DNA of 64,000 nt, from contig NC_134949.1 in assembly GCF_965638725.1 (NCBI RefSeq), positions 80,816,017 to 80,880,016 of the forward strand. The letters are read 5' to 3'. Numbering within the stretch: the stretch's first letter is position 1; every line of letters begins with the position of its first letter. The translations under genes were made by a program, and so were the position numbers. This stretch comes from Aptenodytes patagonicus (lineage: Eukaryota > Chordata > Aves > Sphenisciformes > Spheniscidae). This document shows, piece after piece, positions 1 to 13,100 of the stretch. Below the pieces are notes generated by a model that did no database searches, was not told where the DNA came from, and saw only the letters and a list, made by a program, of their open reading frames with translations.

Positions 1-3000
1 TTCAGCTTGTCACTCTTCAGAGAAAATGTGTTGCATATTTCCACTCCCAAGAGGCTTCAAAATCAGAAAATGTAATACTAAACTGTGTCTTTAATACCGA
101 CTGACGAGGCACTCTTTTCCTGTGCTCTTCCTAGTTGCTCATCCTAACAGTTCTTTTGTGACTTTCATTTATGTAAAATTAGGGCCTGTAGCAACAGCAT
201 CATGAATAATGGACGCAAAGAGTCTAACACACCATCGAGCTGTGGCAAAGATCTGCTCACTCTCTACCACCTGAAGCCCTGCTTTAAGTCCGTTAATGAC
301 TGTTTAACCTGTGAAAGCTTTAGCCTCAGGTAAAAAGACTTACACTAGAGTAAATCTCTGGAGAGCCCCAGTCACCTGAGAAAACAAAAGGTTGTACAGA
401 GGGAGCCGAAACAGGCAGCACTGTGTCTGACCACCTGAGCTCCTCTCCTGTAATTCATGAGGAGTGCTCCCTGTGCCAGCGAGCGCCATATCGGTGTCAC
501 TGCCCCGGTCACCCCTGGCACTCCAAAAGCCTTGACCCCCCCCTTGGCACACAGGTGCAAATTGGACCCTTGCAGTGAAAACGGTGGTTCCGCCCTCGCT
601 TTTCTAAGACGTGTTGTGTAAACCTGGTTTGGGTTTCAGACTGGGCTTTGCATTGAATGGCTAATGAGGCTGGTAATCTCACTAGCTTGTGCAGCGAGTG
701 CGTGTATAAGCCTTCTTTTCGGTGTCTTTGTTGCGCCCTCAGTGTGGAGTACTCCAAATGGAAAATAACTGATCAGAGCAGAGGCAAAGTAATCATGACA
801 AAAGCACGTGTATAATTTTTTTAATCACAACGCAATTTGAGACAATATCAAAGGGTGGTAACAAAGCTGTTACTGTGCAGAGAGGTCATCTGCTGGCAAC
901 CAAAGAAAAACAATAACTAAAAGGAAGAAGAGATCTCAGTAATTAGCAGTGTTGTTAGCGGCAAGTTCACGGAGGTCCCTAGGAGTTAGAGGCGTGCAAG
1001 AGGCAGGGCCTAGCTCAGGCTCCAGAAGGACGGCAGAGGAAGGGGACGCAAGGCAGGACAGGAACCAGGGAGGCATTGCACCTCCAGAGGCAGGCACGCC
1101 GCCCCAGCTGCACTCGGCAGAGGTCTTTACTGTGGGGTGTACCTTGGCTGGTGGAGGCCTCTCACTGACAGCTGGTGCGCCATGGCCTGGTAAAGCCGTG
1201 TCCTAACAGGGACATGAAAATGTCTAACAGTGTCAATGAAAATACTTGCTCTTGCAAAAGGGCTTTTTTGAGCAGGTCTGTAGCCTCCCCTTCCCCCCCA
1301 AAAAAAGTAACCAGAAATAAACAGCCCACCGCAGTTTGTGGGCCTGTACAAGTATTTTCCCTGTGTTAATGTATGTGAACTTCCAGGCTTCTGCTTCTTG
1401 ACTGTCAAGTTGAACCAAGCCCAGTGGCTTGAGCCAAAATACAGTCCGGACCTCAGAACATCGTTCTGAAATGGAGATGAATTTTAAGCTTTTAACAATA
1501 TTTTAAAACAAACATCCTACATACATTGGTGATTTTATGCCAGCTTTTCATATAATGTTATGAACGATTTTGAATGCTATGGGTCTAAAGTGGTCATGAC
1601 AGCTGTAACAGTTTGTAAAGGATGGATTTTGCTTGTCTGCCATAATACAAAGCTTATTCTTCGTTAGCACTTGAACAACTTTATCCTGTTTGTGGTGATG
1701 GCAAATGTAAGTGTGCATTGATGCAAATACAGAATTTTAGGCTAAAACCGTGTAACGCTAGGTTATTCAGACCCTTGGTCTAATCCTGGGTCCCAGACTA
1801 CTCATTTCCTCACTCCTACTTGTCAGCTGCTTGGTCTCACTGAAGGCTAAAATTTAAAATGAAAGCCTTGTGGGGCAAAGGGCAGAAGACATTTTTCTAT
1901 CAACTAGAATTATTGGCACAGCTGCATTTCTGCAAAATGAATTTTAGTTTCTTGTTGAGGCTTAGAACACACCCTGACAGACATTCCCTCTTGGTGCTTA
2001 ATTAAGTTAGGACTTGCACATACTGGTTTATTGCATGTCTTTTAAAAAGGAAAACAATTTCCAAGGATTTAAATCCATTTCAGAGTGAAAATTCAGTTTT
2101 CCAAAAAAGGTATTTGTGGGTTGAGATTGGAGATGGCAGTTTCTAAGATGTCAGATGAATATTGTTTTCACAATCTTGTGACTCTGGTTAATGTTATTTT
2201 CCTAGCTTACATAAGGAACTGAAATAAATAACACTTCCTGTCAGTGGTATCACGTAGGTTAGGTGTGACACTGTATGAATTGCACATATTAAAAAGCCAA
2301 ATCTGGTTGACTTAAAAGTCAAATGGCTTATTTAAGATTCTCTGTGTAGTAAGGGGGTTTTCCATCCTTTTGGATGGATGCTTAAAAACATTACTCAAAT
2401 AATTGCTTGTGTGGCTGAGCATTTAGCTAGAGAGACTGGAAGACTGTGATCCTGACTGTTCTCTGCATCAGTGAGTGTGCCAAGTTGCATTTTTTATTTT
2501 TACGGGGCTTGAGGGGAAGCAGGAAAGACACAGTTTTGAAGAGCTGGACATCACATATCCAGTCAAAGATAAGGGTGCTCAATTTAAGTGTCCAATTTTG
2601 TGTTCAAAGATGTTAAGCAAATCCAGGTAATGTTAGCTGAGTTACGTGAGTTCAACTCTTCCAAAAATAAGGTCCAATGTTCAACATCCTAAAATAAGCA
2701 AATATTTGGGGGGGGGTGTCATTAATATTTCATTTTGGTGTCATCTGCATGAATACAATCTGCATTGGAGCGTGGAGATAAATTATGAATGTTTAGGAAA
2801 TGCTTACTGTAAGAAAGGTGTTATGTGCCCCTTTTATTCTTAGCTATCTCTGACAAGAGAAAACTGACACATTTTCTTAGTTCTTTTCTTAATAAGAAAC
2901 AATCCCTAATTTGTCACAGCTTCGTCTCCTCTTACTGCAGACACTCATCTCCCAGATAATCCAGCCGTTGCTTTTTTGTTTTTAGGCATGGTAAGATATC

Positions 3001-3060
3001 AAGAGTACCTGTAACATTTCTTTTTCATAAGGCTTACCTCACTTGCCCCTGGTGGATTTG
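1..3060. other. Non-coding stretch, no recognised gene
   Basis: No open frame in this stretch resembles a known protein, and no transposon end was recognised. A moderately GC-rich patch lies at about 950-1200. A nine-base G run sits at 2708-2716. From the position relative to let-7a-3 this could be intron or upstream flank of the let-7 host transcript, but nothing in the sequence decides that. Confidence 0.5.
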
Positions 3061-3293
3061 ACATCTCCACACAGGTTTCATCTCCCCTGGACGCCGGCCT
3101 CACCCTGATTTCGGGGCATTAGGATCTAGTAATCGTCATTTCTGCCATGGAGAGCTCAGAAACGCAACCCAGTGTGAGTTCCTCCTGCTGCTGCTGCTGC
3201 TGCTGCTCTCGCAGCCGTCCGTGTCACGCCTGGCAGCCATCTTAGACCTGGGCAGAAAGCCCATCGGGGCAAACACAACAACTCGGCTGGGAA
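3060..3293 (+). other. Possible exon-like block with a 32-codon micro-ORF
   Basis: This block is richer in GC than its surroundings and ends at a good donor-like site, GGAA|GTAAGTAG, with GT at 3294-3295. Inside it an ATG at 3147 in favourable context (GCCATGG) opens a 32-codon frame that stops at 3245. The frame begins MESSETQPSVSSS and then has seven consecutive cysteines encoded by the CTG/TGC run. No matching acceptor was found, so the block could be a first exon or only a chance donor. The peptide matches no family I know. If real, it would most likely belong to the non-coding host transcript of the let-7 pair about 6 kb downstream; this is inference from position only. Confidence 0.2.
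3185..3205 (+). repeat. (CTG)7 trinucleotide run
   Basis: Seven perfect CTG units. In the frame opened by the ATG at 3147 they are read as TGC and give seven cysteines. Confidence 0.95.
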
Positions 3294-3299
3294 GTAAGT

Positions 3300-6200
3300 A
3301 GACGGAAAGATTATGCTAGGAAAACACAGAAGATAAATATTTAAGTCCTACAAAACAAATAGCTCGTAATCCACTGAACAGTTCTGCGTTCCCTTTGGAG
3401 TTTATTTTAAAAAAAAGTGTCTCCTTAAATATTTATTTGCTTAACAATATAAGTGCAACATACAGACCAGTCAGTGATTAGCCCTGGTTTAATTTCTCTT
3501 TTTGTGGAAGCTTTGAGAGATTCTGAGTGTTTTCATCATTCTCTTGAATACTAACTTTTATGGCTTTTTAGCGTTCAGAGTATTACATAAGCAAAACTCA
3601 GAAATAAATGCAATAGAAAAATAAAAATTTTGTCAGTGTAGGTACTGCAGTTTGCATAAGCAGAAGACATGATCCCACATCCAAGAAAAATGAGGTGGTG
3701 TTTTGATGGAAAACTGTCTTTTTCCTAATGCATTCCGTTTTGGAGCATCTGTTTAACATTCAAGGCAATTTACAGCAGTAAGGCTATGAAATGCCTAACA
3801 TGTATGTATAGAACATGTCTGTGAAGGTGCAGAACGCCTTTGATGTATACCCAGCCCCGTCTCCTTGTCTTTACTGCTAGTCAGATCTTATATACCCATT
3901 CAGTAGGTTAAAGTAGCTATCATTAAGCACGTCCCATTTTTTGATACCGTTGTAAACCTTCTCTGAAACATGCTGCGTGAGCGCTCATTTCTATGGAGGA
4001 ATTTCTTTGACTTTTGCATGGATCCACATGAGAGTAAGGAAGCTCCAGTGCAGGTCTGGGCTGGTAGTCAGGCTACAGTATGTGAGATGGAATTATTTAA
4101 GCTAAGGTATGTTTTTATGTTCTGTTGCCTTTTTTTTTCCTCATACATAAAATGTTCAAGATTTAGGAACATACATACACTATTGCAGAGCTCAGAGACA
4201 TTTAGCCGCAGAGTTCTGACTCACTTCACAGCTGCTCCTTTTCCCCATATATTTGCAAACAGTTCAATAAAGACAGTGGTTTCAGTGAATATGTAAAATT
4301 ATTTATTAAATAGAATCATGTTACAGTACCTATGAGGTAATAAAAAAGTAGAAAAAGGTGAACAAAAATTATGTAACTGATTTTAATAGAATTACTGCTC
4401 AATGCAAGTAGTTGATGGCTCCTAAATTCTTTTCTGATGTGTAAGATTTCTAAGGATCCAGAAGTGTTGACTTTAACTTCTGTGCCCCATAATTTGTGCT
4501 GTATTAGATCATCAGGACTTTCTTCAAAGCCACTGAGGCCAAGTGAAGGTGTACCATTGATTTCAATAGCGTGTGAATTGCTCCCCTTCTTAAAAGAAGT
4601 CTCCTGATGACTTTGAGGAAAATGTTTCCACGCAAAACTGAATAGGGTTTGTAGAAACCAGAACAGCACACCTGAACATTATAGCACCAAGTAACCTCAT
4701 TGATGAGCAAATATCGCAACCAAAGTTGATCACCCACTTGGACGTTATCACAAAGGTAGAGAACGATAAATTTGATCTCCTAGTTACAGTCTGGCTATAC
4801 TAATGCCTAGTTAAAGATATTATAAAGTTAGTGTACGCAGGCTAATGTTCTGTAGCCAACTGAGGAAGACAAACACTTGTACAGAGAACTGTCTAGAGCA
4901 GGAGCCTAACTGAATTGAATTTTAGAAAAATATGTGCCTGTCCACTGAATGTAGGCAGAGGCTGTGGAGGGTTGGTCCTGTGACTATTTCCCATTGTGCC
5001 TGCCTGAAGTTCTGGCAGAATCTGTCCTGTATTATTAAATTACAGTAAAGTTTCGCAACTGGGGAAAGAGCTGTTACTTGCCATTTTAGAAGCAGCTGTA
5101 TTTCAGTAGTGGGTAAGATCACGATATACGTCGTAATTCACAGGAGTCACAGAATCTTTGTTCATAGAATACTTTTTACTTCTTGAAGGATGCAAGCTGT
5201 ATGAAGGCAGTGTGTCATTTTTGTTATATTTATTTAAAAATATAGTTGAAAATACTGTGTGTTGTTTGTCATATGTAGGTCACAGGAAACTGAATCCTTC
5301 TCTCCACCAAATAATTTCTGTCTGAAATCTCCAGAAAAGTTACCTGCCATGGTACTGCTCTGTCACAACACAGGCTGTCCTGGAAGGATGAGGTAGCAGT
5401 TCAAATTCCTGCCCAGGGCCTGATCCAGGGCCTGTTGAATTCAGTCAGAAAGCTTCCCTTGGCCTCAGCACCCACCGTAGCAGAACCTCAGCCATTTACC
5501 CCACAACCGCTCTTGCCAGCAAATGTTTGTGACATTTGTAATAGTGAATAAATAGTCTGTAGGAGCAGAGCGGTGACTGTACACCACTTTGGAAGCCAGA
5601 AGATAACCATTATATGGAGACATGTTGAAAACTGCTGATCTGGCCTGCATCCAGACCCTCAACCTTCCTGGGGAATATCCTTACCTTGTCACTAGCCACT
5701 GAGCCATCTCCTTCCCCAGTGTAGTCACGGTGCAACGCTTCAAGCCCGCACCCGGGGCATTTAGCTTCCTCCTGGGAGCCCAATGAGGTTTTGCATTTGT
5801 AAATCATTCTGAGTTTTTGGGTAGAAGGTGCTCTGAAATCGCAAAGCGCTTGGTCTGTCTTGTCCCAGAATCTGTTAATCAGTAAGGCTTTTAATTATAT
5901 AACACCCCTACTTTAAAACTGTCCTCTTTCCTGTTACATCATAGAAATAGCAGACTTGGCCCTGTGCCTTTTTAAAAGTGACTGCTGAGGTATTTATTAA
6001 CATCAGTTCCAAGACATTTTTCAGTGAGCAGTGAGAGTTGGAATATGGAAATGTCATATTTTTCCTAGTATTAAACAGTTGTTAAACTAGAAACATAACT
6101 CTTGCCAGATAGTTATTTTGTATGCATGTCTTCTTCATAGAAGGAAAATGAACATGCATTTTTCTTTCATTAAGTATTTCAAAGTTCATCCTTGTTTGGT

Positions 6201-8140
6201 GATCTAGTCAATTAAAATAAGTTTATGAGCAGCTTGTGAGAGCAGAAGACTAATTAATTTTAGGTGTTGGATAAAGCACATTCTTTTCCATTTTTGTCTG
6301 GTAATGAGTACTACTAATACCCATAATAACAGATCTTATAGAAAATAGTATCACACAAAGTTTATGGTACTTTACAAATAATTATCTCAATATCTTTGTG
6401 AATTAACAAACTCTACTCCTATTTTTGTGGGAAAATATACATTAAGGCAACATTATACCAGAACTGCACATAGAGAAAAGAATCTTTAACATTGTTATCA
6501 TCATAGAAAATAAGAGAATCCTTTTGAAATGGTTAATAAAAGCTCACCATTTTTTCAACAAGGGTGAACATTTTCCAATCTCCTGCCTAGCATTGCACCT
6601 AAAAGTGGAAGTGAAGTCAAGATATATTAAAGATAGGCAGGCAATGTAAATCCCTAGAACATGCTCAGGCTTTCCAAAATGTTGCCATTGCTTGGATCTG
6701 TATTTTCACTTCTATCTCTTAGAGTCACTGGAATCAGCCATAAGTGTAGGACCTTCGTCCAAAATTTCCTGTGGGTGGAGGTGTTTGGGTCTGTGGAGTA
6801 TTTCAGGCTTTACACTACTCTGGACACATCCTTTTAATGCTAGATTGGCCCTTTGGACTGTTTTCACGGGGCCATCCAGCATAAAGAGCTGCTGCACTGA
6901 AAGGTTACATTGTTTTTATTCTTCCACTATAAAGCAAATGCTTATACAAAAGTCTCACTTTGAAGTAAATCACATAATACATAGCTTTCCTCCAATTATG
7001 TTATGTAATGCTGTTATATTTATATAAGGATAGGGTTTATTTTACACTGAAAGCACTTTCTGTGAGGTGACTGCACAATACACAGATACCCACCCAGCAC
7101 TGCTAAAATTCACTGGCTTCTGCACAGAATTTTAGCCAAAGCTCCAACACAAATTCTTGGCTCTTAGGAAAAATACCAAGATCTCTGACCACATGCATAA
7201 AGATGATGTTTGTTTTTAAATATTTTATCTAAAAAACAGAGGTACAGGGTAGGGATTTTTCCGGAGATTTATTCAGAGAGTAATTGACCTTGCCAAAAAG
7301 CTGGCACTCAGAAAATGCAGACATTTAAAATCCTTAAGTACATAGAGAAAACTGTCATGCTTTCTGCTGCAGAGCTTTCCAAATAGGTTTCTTTGATAGT
7401 GGTTAGAGAGCAGCTTCCACTACCAATTTTTACCATTTACATTAATGAGAAGTTGAAATCTCTCATGCTACTCTTTATGTATAGTTACAGAGAATGTTTT
7501 ATATCCTTTTTGGTCTACAAGGGCATTGACGTTACAAGATGTGAAATCTGGGGTTGTACAGTATTTCCTCCAATACAGTGGTCTCAGGGTGGACAGATTT
7601 GCACCATTCCTGTTTTGTGCAACAAATATGCACCACGTACAGCTCCCCAGAACCAGTAACCTCTTTCTACATGTGGTCTGAGTCCATGACAGTGAAATGA
7701 TCATTGAAGTTGACGGTATAATATTGCCTTTTATAGATTAACACATTGCTATCTAATTTGGTTAGACATCTGTGTTCCCCTTCCTTCTCTGCTTTGTTTA
7801 AAAGTGTGTTTGTTCCTTGAAGGTGCAGTAGCTGTACCTCTCTCTGCCTGTCTCTGCAATGCTCTTAACATTTAAGTCAATCCAAAAAAATACCTTTTCT
7901 TTTTTTCACTATACTTTGTCTCTTGCCTGTCTTTTTCAAACTGGGGGTCCCCGTGGGCCATGGTATAATTGTGGTAGTAACAACTGAATGAGAAAGCTGG
8001 TGTTGTGCATGGTTGTCCTTGAGAAAATGTACAGAGAAGCTGCTCTCTGCTTTTGCACATGCTCTCACTCACCTTATAATTCTTTCAGTATGCGGTGAAA
8101 TTAAATTGATATGTATGTGTTTTCTCTTGCTCCTCTCTTT
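3300..8140. other. Non-coding stretch, no recognised gene
   Basis: AT-leaning sequence with only short chance open frames. No transposon ends, tRNA-like folds or splice-bounded exons stood out. Confidence 0.5.
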
Positions 8141-8144
8141 TTAG

Positions 8145-8219
8145 GTCCCCATATCAATTATCCTGAAAGCAGTGGCAGATCACTTCAGTTACCCTGAAAT
8201 GTGACCTACCGCCTTTGGG
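8145..8219 (+). ncRNA. Candidate exon of the let-7 host transcript
   Basis: A pyrimidine tract rich in TCT/CTC from about 8119 ends in TTTTTAG at 8144, which is a strong-looking 3' splice site. A donor GGG|GTGAGA follows, with GT at 8220-8221. They enclose 75 bases. The let-7a-3 hairpin begins about 950 bases further on in the same orientation, so the hairpin would lie in the following intron, or in a later exon, of one primary transcript. In mammals let-7a-3 and let-7b are processed from a spliced long non-coding RNA (MIRLET7BHG), and a host exon here would fit that. No coding function is apparent. The splice sites are judged by eye; a chance acceptor-donor pair remains possible. Confidence 0.4.
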
Positions 8220-9170
8220 GTGAGATCTGCTTTATGGTGAAACATGGCTTTAGTTTATCTGTGTGTGGCTCATGTATGTATCATTTATTGTTTTCTTTAG
8301 TTAACTGTTAACAAAAAGTAAGTTAGCTGATTAAGTTAGGGTATTTGCTTTAAAAGTTTGCTTATTTATTAAAGCAGTATTTATATTACACTATGGACTG
8401 TTATCTCAGTTATTTCCACTTCTTTAGATCTGCCCTGAATGAGAAGTGTTGTGGTCCATCAAACCAGGTGGTGGGGAATAACAACCCCCTCAAACACTAG
8501 CATAAGTGTGAGATTAGAGTAGATTATACTATAGTGGCAATTATACTAGTCATATTAACCAAAGTCTGTGTAGTACAGTAGGGTATGTTTAGTTTGGCCA
8601 TTGATTCAGAGCTGGGTTACTGTTCATTGAGGAGTAGCATATTGTTTAAGTAGGCCATAACATTTCCTCACAGTCTTGACAAATTCTTTGTTCAGTCTTA
8701 CGGATTTACCCATGCAGAACTTTGGAAGTTCAGTTAGAGAAACTCAGCTCTTTCCCATTAGGATAACAGAAGAATATCTAGAAGCATGTTGAACAATCCC
8801 TCTAAGTCAGCATCCACTCTCTGAGTCGTAGATGCCTTTCTTGAAGTGACAAAACGGGTTTGATAAGACGCAGTCATGTCAGAGCTGGAAGTACAAGAGT
8901 GTATTTATTAAAAATGAATGCTGTATCCTCTTTCCCCTCGTGTGTCTTGTCACTGACATGACTTCACAAGTTGCAAATCTATTAAACGTTTCAAACATGA
9001 AACTAGAGCTCATTAAGCAAAATGTCGACTGGTATATAGCAAACTGTTTCAGACTCAAGACTGTTAATATTTGTCTCCAGAGTTTTTTGTCTTCTAGGTT
9101 GTCACCAAGCAATCCAGCCGTCTGGGAATACAGCTTGTGTTTCATCTGATCAGAGTCTGACTGTCCTTTG

Positions 9171-9246
9171 GGGTGAGGTAGTAGGTTGTATAGTTTTAGG
9201 GTTATGCCCTGCCTGTCAGATAACTATACAATCTACTGTCTTTCCT
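9171..9246 (+). ncRNA. let-7a-3: let-7a-3 microRNA precursor
   Basis: The 5p arm at 9174-9195 reads TGAGGTAGTAGGTTGTATAG followed by TT, the exact mature let-7a. The 3p arm starts at 9224 with CTATACAATCTACTGTC and runs to about 9245, pairing with the 5p arm around a loop. The 3p sequence and the flanks (GGGTGAGG at the start, CTTTCCT at the end) match the let-7a-3 paralogue rather than let-7a-1 or let-7a-2. let-7 represses heterochronic and growth genes by seed pairing in 3' UTRs after Drosha and Dicer processing. let-7b follows 874 bases downstream on the same strand, the usual two-member cluster. The terminal loop has no GGAG or TGAT, the elements used by LIN28 to bind and block let-7 precursors. 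Confidence 0.97.
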
Positions 9247-10044
9247 GAAGTGGCTGTGATATCATCGCTGGATATGTCTTCTAAAGACAAAGCAGATATT
9301 TTTCAACTGTAACATTCTCTGGCTCTGTCTACGTGTTGGATTTCGTTCTTGTAGCAGGGCTATGAAAGAACAGAAATGTCCTTACAGTGCTTAGATTCCT
9401 GTATTTCCCATTCACGTTCAAAAGCAATTTTCTTTTTGTCATTTTCTCAGAGAAGGAGGGCTGTAAGTGACAGGTCACAGAGGTACAATCCAGTCTGCAA
9501 TGGGCTTGCTCACGCTCAGCTTTCTCGGACTGCCGTGAGAGTGGCCATTTGGAAACAGCTGACCCATTTCTCCATTGCTTTGTGGCATTTGTGTTTATAT
9601 TCAACGGAAAATGCCACTTTTCATTCAGCAGCTATTTAAATCCCCTTTGCATAGGTTGTTTGAGAAACTATGAAGTGATGAGTTGGACAAAAACCAAAGA
9701 GGACGTCTTCCAGTTGCTCGTGTTCTGCCCTGGAACTGGTAAATGCTTGAGCCCTAAGTAGAGAGGCTTCTTTAATCAGTTTTTGTATGCTGATTTAACT
9801 TGCTTTTTTATTACATAATGCTAATTTGGGAGGGACAGTGCTTGCCACTGCAGTTCTTATGTCTCTGGAGTCACCCCACGAATTCTGACTGACTTCCAGG
9901 AAGAACTGTGAGGAAGGGCCAACAGGACATAATTGTGGTCTGTTTAAGGCTAAGAAATGTGTGGGCTAGAAAGTGTTAGGAGAATCTTACTTGCAAATGG
10001 TGAAATGTTAGTTTTCTTCAGAAGATGTGCTTGATGCTCTAACA

Positions 10045-10127
10045 GGATGAGGTAGTAGGTTGTGTGGTTTCAGGGTAGTGATTTTGCCCCAATCAGGAGA
10101 TAACTATACAACCTACTGCCTTCCCTG
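10045..10127 (+). ncRNA. let-7b: let-7b microRNA precursor
   Basis: The 5p arm at 10048-10069 begins TGAGGTAGTAGGTTGTGTGG and ends in TT, the exact mature let-7b. The 3p arm at 10104-10125 reads CTATACAACCTACTGCCTTC and ends CC, again the known let-7b star sequence. The arms pair over about 22 bases around a loop. The loop carries TGAT at 10079-10082 and GGAG at 10096-10099, just before the 3p arm; these fit the binding sites of the LIN28 cold-shock domain and zinc knuckles. The hairpin is very probably co-transcribed with let-7a-3 upstream. In mammals the same pair lies tens of kilobases 5' of PPARA. Confidence 0.97.
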
Positions 10128-10129
10128 AT

Positions 10130-13100
10130 AAGCAGCATAACAACATCAGTGTCTTAATTCACAGAAAAACAATGGCTAGAATATACTTCTGTGACCAGCA
10201 AAGTAAGTCTACCTAAAGTTGTTCTTACCCTGTCCCTAATAGCTCTAAATTTAGTGTCTTGCATTATTTTTAATAACTTCCTACAAAATAATTATCTTTT
10301 TAAAAGTCTACCTTGAAAAATTGAATTAAAGAAGTTTTGCTTATTTCAAAGTTTGTCTGCGCTTGATCTGTTTCATTTCTGGTTCATTTCAGTGGAATGA
10401 AGTTATCATGGGAATTGATTCCAAAAATGCTGTGAACTTGCATTCAAGATGTTCATATTTCCTTGACATCTAAGTTTGAGTGCAACAAATTTTACTAACA
10501 GTGCACTGTTTTTGTTCAACCTTACCCTCCCCCTCAGGAATCTTCCGGTGTTTTACAAATAATACCAGATTAAGTCACACAACATTCTTCAGCGTTCATC
10601 TTTGTATTACAAATAAAAAGCTGTAACAATGAAAATCAAGGCCCAGATTTTAAGAAAAAAAACCAAACCCAGACATTGATTTTGTACCCTCAGTTTCTCA
10701 TAAGCAGGCTCATTTCATGACATTTAAATGCTCCCAAAAGAGAATTCTCTGCTATCTAAAAGGCACAAGTTGCACCTGGAAAACCATGGACGGAAAATGT
10801 TAAGTCCATTAAAGACACTTTGAGAATACAAACTATAGAGTCTTACACCAAAAAACTGTGGAAAAAAGGGAATATAACAACAAGGTGCTGGTTTTGGTTG
10901 CATACATAGAAATCATTCTCCCACATGCAAAATATACCAGGAAAATAGGAATCATGTAAAACTCAAGGTTACCTTAAGACCAGGGGTATCGAACTGGTAT
11001 ATAATTATATATTTGATTATACAGCATCTCATTACTGTAGATTGGAGTGAAAATTTAAGTTAGTCATAATCCTCTATTCCTATCTCACATGCTACACAAA
11101 AGAAAGCCTTGCTCACATAAAAAGCATTACCCTCATGCCTGTAGCTAGGCAAGCTGAGACATCCACGGTGAGAGCAAATGAAAAAACTGATCTTACATTC
11201 GACAGCAAAACTGGGTATTTTATTTCTTCTCTGGTCCAAAAATATCACACATATCTGGACTCAGATGGTATTTGAGGTCATTCAACACCTCAGAACAGGG
11301 CCTTTTGTTAATACCTTTAATGAAATGTTAGGAATGTTATTTGACTCGTGTTCATAGAGAGGGATAAAGGCCATTGGAAGAAGAGGAAAAATTGCTGCGT
11401 GTCTGAAAAACATAGGCGACTAGGCAATACTGTGGCTGGTTTTAATCTTCTCTTCTCTTCTTGCTGTTTAAAGAGGATCTCTTAATTTAAAACTGCTGTA
11501 AGGATACTTACCATGCTGGCCATGTTCAAGGGCTGCGGGACATGCATTGCAGATTCTGAACTCTATTTCTTCTGCCGAAAATGCAGACTCACAGCTGCAG
11601 TGTAAACATCTTAGATGAGTGTGAGTAGTGATTGCATCGTCTGTAGCTTAAAACATCCTGCTCCTCTCCAGGATACAAAATTGGCTGGAAATTTCTAGCT
11701 TAGTCTACATTCAGTAAATGCATAGCAAATGTTCTGTATGGGAGAAAGGAGTGACAAGAGGGAAAACGCTCTCCACGTTCTACAACAGCCTGTTAGAGCT
11801 TGTCTCTGAAGTTATTATAAAATCTTTTGGCTCTGCCTGGGTCAGCGTTTTGTTCTTGGTAATGAGCTGTGAGTTTTCAGATTCTAGTCATTCTGGCAAT
11901 CCCATCAAAACAAAGGGCCAAAAAAATCCATAGTGTTCTCTTCGCTAGGATCTACGGTAAGTAAATGCAAAAACACGTGCCTGTATTTAGCAGTGTGCAA
12001 GCCTGCAGTTAATCAGGTCTGTCCTTAGCAGTAGGTGTCATTACAGCTAATGGGAACTCCAGTAGAAACTTTAAAGCACAACTCTGTGGTACCAAATATT
12101 TTCCAGAACTGTACACTGAAAATGTTTGTATCAAAATGTAAGTAGTAGCTTGGGCTGCTGGAGTCATGATGAAAAACAAGCTGTTTTTTTAAAACTCAAG
12201 TCAGCATTACTTTGTCTGGAGGTCATGCGCTGTTGTGTGGCACACATTAGGTGTGAGAAAAAAGCATAATCATGAGTATGCATAACGTAACATATGATAG
12301 GTGTATATCATAATATACACTTTATTATAATCTGTGTCTTTTTTTTTTTTAGCCTAACAGCAGCATTAATCGATGAGCAGAAGCTTAATACATCTTGCTG
12401 GAACAAAGCCTGTACATTTGCTTATAACAGACGAGGTGAAAATCGATGGGCATGGGATTTTCTGTGAGGTCAGGATTTGAGTTGTTAGTTTCCCTTCTGT
12501 GCCCTGGAGAAAGTACGTGGTGTTTTGAGACAAGGTACGAAAAAGACATCAAGGAGATCCCTGACATTAAAGCCACTGTTGCTGAATTTTAGATCTCTGC
12601 TGCATGGATGCGTGGAGCATTATACCTCTTCTTCCGTGATCCTGTTCAAGGCTGTTATGTTTTTGTTGGGGTTTTTTTTGATGTGAGCAAACCTCCATAT
12701 TCTCTAAAACCAGATGCCCAGCATGAAAATTTTTACTCCATTTGGCAAAACACTAAAGCAAAGGAAAATGTTTTAGACAATCTGGATAACCCTAATAACA
12801 GGCTGTGCTACCAGCCCCACTTGTGGAAATCTGGTACCACGACACGTGAGCTGCTGGGGCTGTTCCTCCGTGGCTGCTCTTGAGAGGGCAAAGACCTTGA
12901 ACACAGAAGTAGTTCCTGGGTGCTCCACTGAAAGGGCAAATTACAAAGGGGGATTTATACTGGGAGAGAATCCAAAAATGCAGTAAGACCGTAACTGGCA
13001 TGCCAGTCTGTGCTGGTAGAAATTCAACATGACACACTGCGTATTGCTAAACGAGAGTGGCACTTACGGTTGCAGAGAGAGAGCTGGTGCTCATCAGGAG

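Noticed and set aside
5389-5399. A third let-7-like word, TGAGGTAGCAG
   Set aside because: The match ends after 11 bases and no complementary 3p arm follows.
5395-5412. tRNA B-box-like GTTCAAATTCC
   Set aside because: No A box, cloverleaf or acceptor stem could be placed around it.
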